Assembly (NCBI RefSeq): GCF_026340675.1
Contig: NZ_JAPEOX010000001.1
Span: 1 to 64,000, forward strand
DNA length: 64,000 nt
Reading direction: 5' to 3'
DNA from: Streptomyces sp. NBC_01264
GTDB lineage: Bacteria; Actinomycetota; Actinomycetes; Streptomycetales; Streptomycetaceae
Position numbers and translations under genes: made by a program. This document shows, piece by piece, positions 9,699 through 19,070 of the stretch. The notes beneath the pieces are model-generated. The model was not told where the DNA came from. It saw only the letters and a list, made by a program, of their open reading frames with translations, and did no database searches. Within the stretch, counting starts at the first letter, position 1. Each line of letters starts with the position of its first letter.

Positions 9699-9924
9699 CG
9701 AGGATCCTTGGCGAAGTACGCTGCAATTTTTTCCAGGAAGGCGACTTTCTGTCGCAGCTCGCGCAATTCTCGCTCCTGCTCCCGCAGGCGGGCGCGCTCG
9801 TCGAGCGTTAGTGCCGGCTCCTCGCCAGCATGCTCACGACGGTACGCGTTGACCCAGTTTCCCAGAGTTCCTTCAACGAGTCCGAGTTCCCGGGCGACCT
9901 GGGCGACCGGACGCGACGAACGCT
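9697..9924 (-). pseudogene. IS3 orfA fragment
   Basis: Minus-strand reading gives QVARELGLVEGTLGNWV and ERARLREQERELRELRQKVA, the HTH and leucine-zipper region of an IS3 orfA ending in FAKDPR. The N-terminus and start codon are absent. Confidence 0.7.
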
Positions 9925-10456
9925 GGAGAAGGACGCCTCGAAGAAGATCACATTCTCGGGCACTGTGGAGAATATCGGTTCTCTCGAGGCCGTTGGGAAA
10001 GTTTCGTCGAGCGCCTATAACCCGACGGGCAGCGACGGTTCGATCACGTACACGAGCAAGTCCAGCAATGATATAGATCTAGGCGTACACGCCAAGATTC
10101 TTGACGGTGACACCGGAGACCAACTGCCAGAGGGCAGTGTGGTGAAGCCAGGGCAGAAGCTACGGCTCGTCGTCGATGCCAGCAATGCAGGCCCTTCGCC
10201 CACCGGCCGGTTCAAGGTGCATGTCCAGCTTCCCCAGGGCGTTGTGCCGAGCGAGCCCGCGGACGGTTACGACAAGGCGACCGGGGAGTGGAGCATTGGT
10301 CAGATGCAGGCCGGTGGACGGGCGTCTTTGACGTTGCCGGTAACGGTTCCAGCCGACGAAACGCGCCTGACCTTCAAGGCGGATATCGACCCGGATTCGT
10401 ACAGGGACCTGAACGAGATCGACTCGAAGAACAACGTATCGCAGGTATCCGTGGAG

Positions 10457-11832
10457 CAGGGCGGTTGCAAGTTCCGGGGTCGTGCGAGCCGGTCGGTGTT
10501 GTGGCGGGTTGGGGTGGTTAGAGGAGCAGGCGCGGGCTTCGTGATCATTTGGGTGTCTACGCCCGTTGATCATGAGGTGGCCCGTGCCTGCTGCCATATC
10601 TTCTCCCGTCCCGGCTGTGCTTGTGAGGCTGGGTCCGCTGGACGCTGACCGGGTCGCTGATCTGCGCCCCTACTTCGATGCAGTGCCCGATCCGCGCTCA
10701 CTGCGGGGCCGCTGGTACTCACTGACCGCGGTCCTGCTGGTGTGTGCCTGCGCGGTCGTCTCGGGAGCCAGGAGCATCGACGAGCTCGCCGAGTGGGGCC
10801 AGCGCGCCTCGGACACACTCCTGACAGTGATCGGTATCCGCCGTCACCTGCTCGGATGGCGGCGCGCCCCGTCGCCGGCCACGATCGGTCGCGTGCTGGG
10901 GGCTGTCGACGGCGATGTGCTGGACCGGGCGGTGGGCGCCTACCTGGCCGACCGGCACCGTGCTGCCACCGAGCCCACCCGGACACCACCCTCGGCGTCG
11001 GAGCGGCTGCGTGTGATCGCTGTCGACGGCAAAGCACTCAAGGGATCAGCCCGTCTCACCGCGAAGCGCCGACACCTGCTCTCCGCGGTCACACACGGCA
11101 CCGTCGTCACCATCGCCCAGGTGGAGGTCGGCGCGAAGACGAACGAGACCACACACTTCCAACCGCTTCTGACACCGCTGGACCTGGCCGGCACCGTCGT
11201 CACCTTCGACGCCCTCCACTCGGTCCGAGCGAACATCACCTGGCTGGTCGAGACCAAGAAGGCCCACTACATCGCCGTGATCAAGACCAACCAGCCGACG
11301 GCTCACCGCCAGCTCGCATCCCTGCCGTGGCGGGACATCTCCATCCAGCACACCGCCTCCGCCACCGGGCACGGCAGGCGCGAGTCCCGCTCGGTCAAGA
11401 CCTGCGCCGTCCCCGACCAACTCGGCGGGATCGCTTTTCCCCACGCCCGCCTGGCCATCCGCATCCACCGGCGCCGCAAGCAGACCGGCCAGCGCGAGAC
11501 CCGGGAGAGCGTCTACGCCGTCACCAGCCTCGACGCCCACCAAGCCACCCCAGCCGACCTGGCCGCCGCAATCCGCGGGCACTGGGGCATCGAGAACTCC
11601 TCGCACCACACCAGGGACGTCACTTTCGCCGAGGACGCCTCCACCGTCCACACCCGAACCGCACCCCGCGCGATGGCAACTCTCCGCAACCTCGCCATCG
11701 GCGCCCTGAAAACCCTCGGCGCCGCCAACATCGCCAAGACCACCCGAGCCATCCGCCACGAACCGCAACGAGCACTCGGCATCCTGGGCATCACCCACGA
11801 TCCGGACACCCACGGAACTTGATCAAGCCCTG
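10457..11832 (+). mobile_element. ISAs1-family element with 9-bp target duplication
   Basis: 1376 bp. The ends are CAGGGCGGTTGCAAGTTCCG and, inverted, CAGGGCTTGATCAAGTTCCG. It is flanked by direct repeats TCCGTGGAG at 10448-10456 and 11833-11841, the 8-10 bp size expected for this family. Confidence 0.9.
10566..11822 (+). CDS. ISAs1-family transposase
   Basis: 418 aa. The front contains FDAVPDPRSLRGRWY and a hydrophobic stretch (LTAVLLVCACAVVSGARSID), typical of the family. The DDE core has IAVDGKALKGS (first Asp), VVTFDALHSVR (second Asp) and the C-terminal RGHWGIENSSHH with Glu. It appears intact and functional. A TGATCA-containing hairpin lies just upstream (near 10540-10575). Confidence 0.85.
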   Translation: MIMRWPVPAAISSPVPAVLVRLGPLDADRVADLRPYFDAVPDPRSLRGRWYSLTAVLLVCACAVVSGARSIDELAEWGQRASDTLLTVIGIRRHLLGWRRAPSPATIGRVLGAVDGDVLDRAVGAYLADRHRAATEPTRTPPSASERLRVIAVDGKALKGSARLTAKRRHLLSAVTHGTVVTIAQVEVGAKTNETTHFQPLLTPLDLAGTVVTFDALHSVRANITWLVETKKAHYIAVIKTNQPTAHRQLASLPWRDISIQHTASATGHGRRESRSVKTCAVPDQLGGIAFPHARLAIRIHRRRKQTGQRETRESVYAVTSLDAHQATPADLAAAIRGHWGIENSSHHTRDVTFAEDASTVHTRTAPRAMATLRNLAIGALKTLGAANIAKTTRAIRHEPQRALGILGITHDPDTHGT

Positions 11833-13292
11833 TCCGTGGAGGTGGCGCGGAAGGCCGATTTGAAGGTGGCTGTGTCGGCGGCGCCGTCCGCTGGTGGTGC
11901 CTCGGAGGAGTACACGCCGGGTGAGTCGGTCACGTACACGATCGGTGTGAAGAACGACGGGCCCTCCACGGCTCCGGGTGTGAAGGTCGCGCATGTCATG
12001 CCCACGGGCATGAGGGCGGAAGACCCGTCCGGTCCGAACTGGACGTACTACAAGGACGGGGTGTGGACCATCCCGAGCGTCGCGGCCGGTGAGACCGTCG
12101 AGTTGACGGTGAAGGGGATCGTCCCCGCTGATCAGGAGAAGACCGTTCATCGGGTGTGTGTCGTGGGGACCGCGTCTGGTTTCCCCGGTGAGTACAAGCC
12201 CTGTGACGAGAGCAATGACATGGCCGGCCATGTGGCGGTCAGCGAGCTGCATGTGGTGCAGCGTGCTGCCTCGCTGGTGACGGTCGTTCCGGAGGGGGGC
12301 ACGAACGCGCGTCCGCTGCCGGGGCAGAAGGTGTCGTGGACGGTGAAGTCGGCGAATCCTGGTGTATCGCAGGCGAAGGGGCTGGAGATCGAGGTTCCGG
12401 TTCCTGCCGGGGTGACCGGGGCGGAGTCCGTGCTGGAGGGCGGGGGCTCGTACGAGGACGGTCTGTGGAAGCCGGCCGATGTGCCGGTTGGTGGCGCGGC
12501 GGTGTTGAAGCTGACCGGTACGGTGCTGCCTGACCACGACCAGCTGGATTACCGGGCGACGGTGAAGAAGTCGACGACGCCGCTGGACGAGTCCAAGAGC
12601 ATCAAGACGGCCGAGAGCACGGTTGCCGTGCAGCAGGTGGCGGGTCTGGATGTCGCGATCACGCCGGTCGACGGCAAGGACTCGGTCAAGGTGGGTGAAC
12701 AGGCCAGGGTGAAGGTCACGGTCGCCAACAAGGAAGGTCCGTCCACGGCCCGCGGGACCGTGGCCGAGCTGGGCATCCCGCCGGTGGAGGGCCTGACCCA
12801 TGACGGTGGCTCCGACTTCGGCAACGAGGGGACCTGGAAGGTGGGTGATCTGAAGCCAGGCCAGGAGAAGTCGCTGACACTGACCTTCATTCCGAAGGAG
12901 GCGAAGGATTTCACCTTCGACGTGCTGTCGGTCCATTCGGATGCGGCCAACCCGCAGGAATGCCAGGACATCTGCGCCAGCACCCAGGTGAAGGTCACCG
13001 CCGACGCGCCAAATGACAACCCGGACAAGCCCAACGACCCCGACAAGCCGAACAGCCCGGACACGCCTGGCGATCAGACCCCGCCGCCGGGTGACGGCCA
13101 GGAACCGCCCGCCGATGGCGGCGGAAGCAAGGGCGGCGACGACGGCGGGAAATCCCTCGTCGACCAGGTCCTCGCCAGCACTGGTAGCAGCGCCATGTGG
13201 TGGGGCGCCGGCGCCCTGGGCGCGGCCGGGATCGGAGCGGCCCTGCTGATCACAGCCCGCCGCCGCCGCTGACCCGCGGCAGTACATCGCAT

Positions 13293-13343
13293 GGCCCCGG
13301 AAGGAACCCGCCCGCATATGAAGCGGGTGTCCCTTCCGGGGCC
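13293..13343 (+). terminator. Intrinsic hairpin after DUF11 paralogue 2
   Basis: GGCCCCGGAAGG pairs with CCTTCCGGGGCC, with an inner CCCGC/GCGGG stem, 20 bp after the stop at 13272. Confidence 0.75.
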
Positions 13344-13491
13344 GTGTGATGCGGGGCGGGCAGCGGTCCGTTCGACACCCAGATCGAACAGCTCCTCACC
13401 GCTTACAGCCGCGCCGCGGGACGTGACCCCCCGCCTTCCGAGGCAGGCTCGAGACGGTCGCGTCCTCGGAGCGACCCTGTTGCCCATTCGG

Positions 13492-13690
13492 CTATGCGGC
13501 GAGGGTGAGTTCGAGTCGGGCGAGGTGGCTGGTGTGGCGGCGGTCGAGTGGCCTGCCGTTCCACCAGGCGTTCAAGCGGATGAGGTTGAGGGCGACGGCG
13601 CTGTAGACATGTTCGAGGTGGGTCTTGGCCAGGCCGCGATAGCGGGCCCTGCGGCTGTCGGTGACGGCGAGGGCCTGGCGGATGGTGCCC
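13492..13690 (-). pseudogene. IS1182-like transposase, C-terminal fragment
   Basis: The minus strand reads RARYRGLAKTHLEHVYSAVA, NLIRLNAWWNGRPLDRR and HTSHLARLELTLAA followed by stop. This is the C-terminus of a DDE transposase of the IS1182 type. Truncated upstream at about 13690. Confidence 0.6.
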
Positions 13691-13696
13691 TCTAAA

Positions 13697-14157
13697 AGGG
13701 GACCTGACAGGTCCGAATCCTGTCGACCGGGGCAAGTTCGGATCGAAGATCCACTTGATCACCGAGCGGACCGGTCTGCCCCTGTCCGTCGGCATCTCGG
13801 GCGCCAACCTGCACGATAGCCAGGCCCTTGAGCCCCTCGTCCGTGGCATACCGCCCATCCGCTCACGCCGCGGACGCCGACGGCGCCGACCCGGCAAGCT
13901 CCACGCGGACAAGGCCTACGACTACGCCCACCTGCGGCGGTGGTGACGTGAACGCGGAATCAGGCACCGCATTGCCCGCCGAGGCGTTGAATCCTCGCAG
14001 CGGCTGGGCCGCCACCGCTGGACCGTCGAACGCACCATGGCCTGGCTCTCCGGCTGCCGCCGCCTACACCGCCGCTACGAACGCAAGGCAGAGCATTTCC
14101 TTGCCTTCGCCAGCATCGCCTGCACTCTCATCTGCTACCGCCGACTCACCAAATGAG
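13697..14157 (+). pseudogene. IS5-family transposase, C-terminal half with in-frame stop
   Basis: Encodes GKFGSKIHLITERTGLPLSV, then ADKAYDYAHLRRW, an in-frame TGA (13947), RERGIRHRIARRGVESSQR and WTVERTMAWLSGCRRLHRRY. The second catalytic Asp and the Glu region are present, but the N-terminus is missing and the frame has a nonsense codon. Confidence 0.7.
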
Positions 14158-14168
14158 ATGACTTCTTA

Positions 14169-15031
14169 GACCGTGTCCTATGTGGTGAGGCGTCGTTGAC
14201 CTCCATATGGGTCGGGGTACTTGGAGTTGGATTGTTCCGGACGGGCTGTGGGAGATCGCGGAGCCGCTGATCCCACCGTCGAAGGTCCGGTCGCAGGGCG
14301 GCGGGACGCAGGGCACCCCTGATGAGACGCTGTTCGCAGCCATCATCTATGTCCTGGTCAGTGGGTGCGCCTGGCGGGCGCTGCCCGTGCTTCGGGATAT
14401 CGAAGTCGACGGCTCACCGCCGGTTCCTGATCTGGTCGAGGGCCGGAGTCTGGGGCCGGCTCCACGAGGAGCTCCTGCACCGCCTGGACGACGCCGGCCT
14501 CCTCGACCTGTCCCGGGCGGTCCTGGACTCCGCCCCCGTCAGGGCCAAAAAGGGGGCGAACTCACAGGTCCGAGTCCCGTGGACCGAGGCAAGCCGGGTT
14601 CCAAGATGCACGTCCTGTCGGACGCGAACGGACTGCCTCTCCTCGTCGGCGTCACCGCGGCCAACACCCACGACAGCCTCGCCCTGAAGCCCATGATCAT
14701 GGGCCACCAAACGAGACACGACCCCCACCGCGGCCGCTACTTCAAGCCTCAGCGCCTTCACGCCGACAAAGCCTACGACGTTCCCCACCTGCGGAAATGG
14801 TTACGCGGCAAACGCATCGGGGTCCGCATCGCACGCAAAGGCGTCGAGTCCTCCGAACGTCTCGGCCGACGAAGGTGGGTGATCGAGCGGACGATGTCCT
14901 GGCTGACCGGGTATCGCCGTCTCAACCACCGCTACGAGCGCCATCCCCGCAACTACCTGGCCTTTCTCGGCCTCGCCGCCGCCCTGTGCTGCTACAAGCG
15001 ACTCGTCCGCCTCACCACATAGGACACGGTC
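14169..15031 (+). mobile_element. IS5-family element with perfect terminal repeats
   Basis: 863 bp. The ends are GACCGTGTCCTATGTGGTGAG and, at the other side, its perfect inverted copy. The 3-bp repeat TTA lies on both sides (14166-14168 and 15032-15034). The right-hand TTA is the TAA stop codon of the minus-strand gene at 15032. Confidence 0.88.
14207..15022 (+). pseudogene. IS5-family transposase whose single ORF hides two frame changes
   Basis: The open 271-codon frame is misleading. Residues 1 to about 60 (YVLVSGCAWRALP) and about 119-271 (VDRGKPGSKMHVLSDANGLP ... WVIERTMSWLTGYRRLNHRY) are genuine. The middle (about 14388-14550) is homologous only in the next frame (CFGISKSTAHRRFLIWS, RAGVWGRLHEELLHRLDD). 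The return occurs at A5G5 (14547-14556), the slippery site where this IS5 group normally makes a -1 frameshift. An upstream indel near 14388 (expected PPCFGIS, found PVLRDIE) has destroyed the normal orfA, so the ORF is continuous but scrambled. Confidence 0.7.
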
Positions 15032-15558
15032 TTAGAAGCTCTCGGCCGGCACGATGAGCCCGGCATTCCGGATGGCCTTTCTGATCGACTCAAGGTAGCT
15101 AGGGCCCCACTGTCGGTAGATTTCCACGGCACGCGCCCGGCCGGCTTCGCTGAGGCCACTCCAGACCGCCGGGTCGAACGCTCCCTCCAGGCCGACGAGG
15201 ACCTCCTGCTCGGCCCGCAGTCGCGCCTTGAACTCGATGACCCAGGGCCATTCGTCGGTGTCTCCAGCAGCCCTGAGGATCTCCTGGTAGTCCTTCGGCA
15301 TCACCGATTGGAAGTCCTGCAGCAGGGAGAACTCACCCTCGGTCGAGGCGGCCCGCAGATAGCTGCAGTGCACCTGGAACCACACGATCACACCCTCGAA
15401 ACCCAGGTACCTGGACCGCTCAGTCTCATCCATGCGTTCCCATCGGGCGAGCATGGTCGCGTAGTCGGCGTCCAGGAAGGCGCTCGTTTCCCTGGAGAGC
15501 GCCTCGACGACAGGATGAGGGGCCTCGCGTTTTTCGGACAGGGATCTGACCGTTCATT

Positions 15559-16482
15559 TCACGCGGCTATTCGCAACCTTGCATACTCGGCGTGGACTTC
15601 CTGCGGAGGCCGGTAACCGACAGCCGAGTGAAGGCGTTTGCGATTGTACCAGAATTCGATGTAGCGAGTGATGTCCTGCCGGGCGGCCTCGAGGGTCAGG
15701 TAAGTCACACGTGAGACACGCTCGTTCTTCAGAGTTCCGAAGAACGATTCGGCCATCGCGTTGTCGAAACAGATCCCGGTGCGCCCAGACGATCTGCGGA
15801 GGCCGAGCCGGTTCAGCGCCTTCCCGAACTCGGCTGACATATAGTTACTTCCGCGATCGGAGTGAAAAATTGCCCCCTTGGTGAGCTTCCTGTTGCGGGC
15901 TGCGTTGCGTATGGCCCGGGATATCAAAGGCGTCTGGTAGTGGTCGTCCATCGCATACCCGATGACTTCCTTCGTGCAGCAGTCGATGACCGTCGCGAGA
16001 TAAAGCCAGCCCTCGCCAGTCGGAATGTAGGTTATGTCTCCGACGAGCTTTTCACCCGGGGTGTCGGCGGTGAAGTTCCGGCCGACGAGGTCGGGCACTG
16101 CGCCCGCCGCAGCCTGGGTCAGGCTGAACCGCTTCGGGCGGGGCTGGCAGGGCATCAGGCCCAGTTCACGCATGAGCTGGCGCACGAGCTCCAGGCCGGC
16201 GGCGTGCCCCCAGCGCGCCAGCTGGGCGCGGATGCGCCGGTATCCGTACGTACTGTCGGACACCTCGAAGGCTTTCTTGACGAGCAGTTTCAATTCCTCG
16301 CGCCGCTGAGCCGTCGCAGAATCAGGACGGCGTCGCCAGTCGTAGTAGCCGGACTTGGACACGTCGAGCCGCTCACACATGAACTCGACAGAAAATACGT
16401 ACTCCGCGGTGTCGAGTCGCATCGTTTCGATGAACTCGTACTTGCGTGCTACCGGGGATCCTTCGCGAAGTACGCCGCGCAT
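15559..16482 (-). CDS. IS3-b orfB transposase
   Basis: About 300 aa. Helix-rich N-terminus (YGYRRIRAQLARWGH), then the rve/DDE core: GDITYIPTGEGW (Asp), FHSDRGSNYMS (Asp), FDNAMAESFFGTLKNE (Glu). It overlaps the end of orfA in a different frame, so in vivo product is expected as an OrfAB fusion made by -1 frameshifting. It looks intact. Confidence 0.88.
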   Translation of the reverse strand: MRGVLREGSPVARKYEFIETMRLDTAEYVFSVEFMCERLDVSKSGYYDWRRRPDSATAQRREELKLLVKKAFEVSDSTYGYRRIRAQLARWGHAAGLELVRQLMRELGLMPCQPRPKRFSLTQAAAGAVPDLVGRNFTADTPGEKLVGDITYIPTGEGWLYLATVIDCCTKEVIGYAMDDHYQTPLISRAIRNAARNRKLTKGAIFHSDRGSNYMSAEFGKALNRLGLRRSSGRTGICFDNAMAESFFGTLKNERVSRVTYLTLEAARQDITRYIEFWYNRKRLHSAVGYRPPQEVHAEYARLRIAA

Positions 16483-16754
16483 TTTTTCAGGAAGGCGTTC
16501 TCCATCTCGACTTCGCGAATGCGGCGTTCGAGTTCCTTCAACCGGGCGCGTTCACTCACCGTCAGCTCAGCGTCAGCGGCCGGCTCACGCCGTTTCTGGA
16601 ACTTTTTCACCCAGCCCCGGAGTGTCTCCGGGTTCAATTCAAGCTCTCGGGCTGTCTCCGAGACGGTCTTGCTGGAGCGGAGCGCGATCTGGACTGCTTC
16701 CTCGCGGAACTCCGGGGTGTACTTGCTGGGCGGTGCCACTTCGTGCTTCCTCAT
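16449..16754 (-). CDS. IS3-b orfA
   Basis: 101 aa. HTH (KTVSETARELELNPETLRGW) followed by a leucine-zipper segment (ERARLKELERRIREVEMENA) ending FAKDPR, which provides DNA binding and multimerisation for OrfAB. Full length. Confidence 0.88.
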   Translation of the reverse strand: MRKHEVAPPSKYTPEFREEAVQIALRSSKTVSETARELELNPETLRGWVKKFQKRREPAADAELTVSERARLKELERRIREVEMENAFLKKCAAYFAKDPR

Positions 16755-17847
16755 TCCCTTGACAGGACAACCCTATTGGGCCCCTGTCCGAGAACTTCGG
16801 GGCACCTCAGGATTCCCCGTACCCGCGCCGCCCCTGCAGGCCAAGATGTGGATCCTGTCGTAGGCAGCGAAGGCGGGGCCGAGTACGCCTGCACACACGT
16901 GCCCGGCGGCGGTACAAACCTTGGGGCTCTCGCAGAGCCACATGGCACCCGGTACCGTACGCAGTTCGCCGTTGCAGTCACTGAAATGTGCATAGACGGT
17001 GGCCAATTCAAAGTCGGATGCCGGGAAGAGCTGGAAATTCGCGACCGCGCCCCGCGAACGTGCCTGCGCCTCTGGGGCACCCGCCGACCCGGAAGCCACC
17101 AGCTGGAGCTCGGTCGTCGACACACCCTGCCCCGGAGGCCCGTAAGTCACGAGCACCCGCCCCTGGGGAATGGACGCACGCGGGCCAAGGGAGGGCGAAG
17201 GCGGTTTCCATCGGTGGTCGCGACTCCTGAAAGGAGCCGGTCCTATGCAGAGGCATCCGCCGAACCGTTTGCCGCTGTCTGTGCCGAAGAGGTACTTCGA
17301 ACTGCGTAGAGGTGGGCTGAAAGGGGCTGCCGCTGCCCGCCAGGTGGGCGTATCCACCAGCGCTGGCTCGCTGTGGTTCATCAAGGCTGGACGCATGCTC
17401 CTGCCCGATGTGCCCATCGACGACCGCTACCTCACCCAAAACGACCGCATCGCGATCGCAGAAGGACTGCTCGCCGGCCGTACTCCCGGGCAGATCAGCC
17501 AGGAGATCGGCAAGCACCGCTCCACCGTCTACCGGGAGATCTCCCGAGGCCGCGGCCCCGGTGGTGCCTACTCCCCGTGGTGGTCGCACAACCAGGCCAT
17601 CCTGCGCCGACGCCGCCCGAAAGAGGAGAAGTTCCAGACCAGCAACGAACTGCGTGCCTTCGTCAACGACAAGCTGGGGCAGCGCTGGTCACCGCAGCAG
17701 ATCACCCGTCACCTCGCCCGCACCCATCCTGGCCAGACCGACATGAACGCCTGCCCGGAGACCATCTACCGCGCCCTCTGAGGTTCCCCCGGGATGCGGA
17801 GAGTGTTGACATCGGGTCAGATGGGACTCATGAGAGGACCAGTGGCC

Positions 17848-18156
17848 ATGGCTGCACCCCGGAAATACTCGCTCGAGTTGCGTGAGCGTGCGGTACGGAT
17901 GTATCGCACCGCGGAGCCGAAGCCCCAGATCAAGAAGCTGGCTGTCGACTTCGGCGTGCATCCCGAGGCCCTGCGCGGGTGGATCCGCCAGGCGGAGGCG
18001 GATGCCGGCGAACGCGATGACCGGCTCACCACCGACGAACGCGCCGAGCTCGCGGCCCTGCGCAAGGAGAATGTCCAGCTCAAGCGGGCCAACGACGTAC
18101 TGCGGACGGCCTCGGCGTTTTTCGCGGCGCAACTCGACCCGACCCGGCCCAGGTGA
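17848..18156 (+). CDS. IS3-c orfA (copy 1)
   Basis: 102 aa from ATG 17848 (AAPRKYSLELRERAVRMYR); an upstream in-frame ATG at 17794 lies in the IS end. HTH (QIKKLAVDFGVHPEALRGWI) and a heptad region (ELAALRKENVQLKRANDVLR). The stop overlaps the GTG of orfB (GTGA). Confidence 0.88.
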   Translation: MAAPRKYSLELRERAVRMYRTAEPKPQIKKLAVDFGVHPEALRGWIRQAEADAGERDDRLTTDERAELAALRKENVQLKRANDVLRTASAFFAAQLDPTRPR

Positions 18157-19070
18157 CGGCGCTCGTTGACGAGCACCCGTGCCTGGGAGTCGAGTGCGTA
18201 CTTCGGGAACTGCACATCCCCTCCTCCACCTACTACCGCTGGCGCCGTGCAGAGGCCGAGCCGTGCGAGCGAAGGCGCCGTGACGTCGAGCTGACCGAGC
18301 GGATCAAAGAGATCCACGCGGATTCCGGCGGCAACTACGGCTCGCCGCGGGTACACGCCGTCCTCAAGCGTGAGGGTGTCCACGTGGGCCGCAAGCGGGT
18401 CGAGCGCCTGATGCGCGAGGCCGACATCGCGGGGGTCAGCCCACGGCGCAAGGGCTTCACGCGCCGGGACCCGAAGGCCACCCTGGCCCCGGACCTGGTC
18501 AACAGGGACTTCACCGCACCGGCTCCGAACCGGTTGTGGGTCACCGACCTCACCATGATCTCCACCGGTGAGGGGCCTCTGTGGCTCTCGGCGATCCGCG
18601 ACGCCTTCTCCCGCCGGGTGGTCGCCTGGGAGACTTCCGCCCGCGCGGACGCCGACCTGGTGCTGACCACCCTGGAGTACGCCCTCGCGTCCCGCGAGGT
18701 CGAGCCCGGCCAGCTGATTCATCACGCGGACCACGGCTGTCAATACACGTCTATCAAGCTCACAACCCGGCTAATGAGAGCTGGAGTTGAAGCGTCCATG
18801 GGCTCGATCGGCGACTCATACGATAACGCTCTCGCGGAGAACCTCTGGATGCTCATCAAAACCGAGGGCCTCCGTGGCCGGACCTTCACCACCCGGGCTG
18901 AGGCGAACCTCGCGCTCTTCGAGTACATCGATGGCTTCTACAACTCCCGTCGCATCCAGGAACGGCTCGGCTTCCTCAGCCCGATCGAGTACGAAGAGAA
19001 GCACTACGCCAACCAGGCGACGGCCGAACCAGCGAACCTGAACACCCGTCAACCCCTCCTGACCAGCTAA
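18153..19070 (+). CDS. IS3-c orfB transposase (copy 1)
   Basis: 305 aa. The HTH_21-type region is at about residues 55-100 (SPRVHAVLKREGVHVGRKRV). DDE core: LWVTDLTMIS (Asp), IHHADHGCQYTS (Asp), SYDNALAENLW (Glu). Intact in all three copies, so transposase is probably available in this strain. Confidence 0.9.
   Translation: MTALVDEHPCLGVECVLRELHIPSSTYYRWRRAEAEPCERRRRDVELTERIKEIHADSGGNYGSPRVHAVLKREGVHVGRKRVERLMREADIAGVSPRRKGFTRRDPKATLAPDLVNRDFTAPAPNRLWVTDLTMISTGEGPLWLSAIRDAFSRRVVAWETSARADADLVLTTLEYALASREVEPGQLIHHADHGCQYTSIKLTTRLMRAGVEASMGSIGDSYDNALAENLWMLIKTEGLRGRTFTTRAEANLALFEYIDGFYNSRRIQERLGFLSPIEYEEKHYANQATAEPANLNTRQPLLTS

Larger units (their letters stand above)
8886..9924 (-). mobile_element. 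Defective IS3-family element inside DUF11 copy 2
   Basis: The left end TGAGGGGCCCTGCGTTTTCC resembles the IS3 element at 15516. The right end is missing: orfA stops being recognisable near 9924, where DUF11 coding sequence resumes. This element replaced the first half of the paralogue. Confidence 0.75.
9925..13272 (+). pseudogene. DUF11/LAxTG surface protein, paralogue 2, broken
   Basis: Coding sequence lies in two blocks, about 9925-10456 and 11833-13272, separated by an ISAs1-family element. Removing the element and one copy of its 9-bp target duplication joins NNVSQVSVE to VARKADLKVAVS in frame, as in the intact paralogue (TSEKVVAIERSAKLDVGVS). The 5' part (signal peptide, jelly-roll region, first repeats; about 480 residues) is lost to the IS3 remnant. 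The C-terminus is complete: DUF11 repeats, proline-rich linker, LASTG, transmembrane helix, RRRR. I judge the paralogues clearly related but well diverged, so the duplication is old and the insertions are young. The block 11836-13272 is open but has no signal peptide. Confidence 0.85.
15516..16809 (-). mobile_element. IS3-family element (IS3-b), apparently complete
   Basis: 1294 bp. The ends TGAGGGGCCTCG and, inverted, TGAGGTGCCCCG are both followed by CGGACAGG. It is flanked by GGA (15513-15515 and 16810-16812). Confidence 0.88.

Noticed and set aside
9830..10648. Open frame starting in IS3 debris and running through DUF11 sequence into an ISAs1 end
   Set aside because: It is a chimera of three elements; only about 9925-10456 is genuine coding sequence.
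11791..13317. Long minus-strand frame opposite DUF11 paralogue 2
   Set aside because: Antisense shadow; Arg/His-rich composition and no motif.
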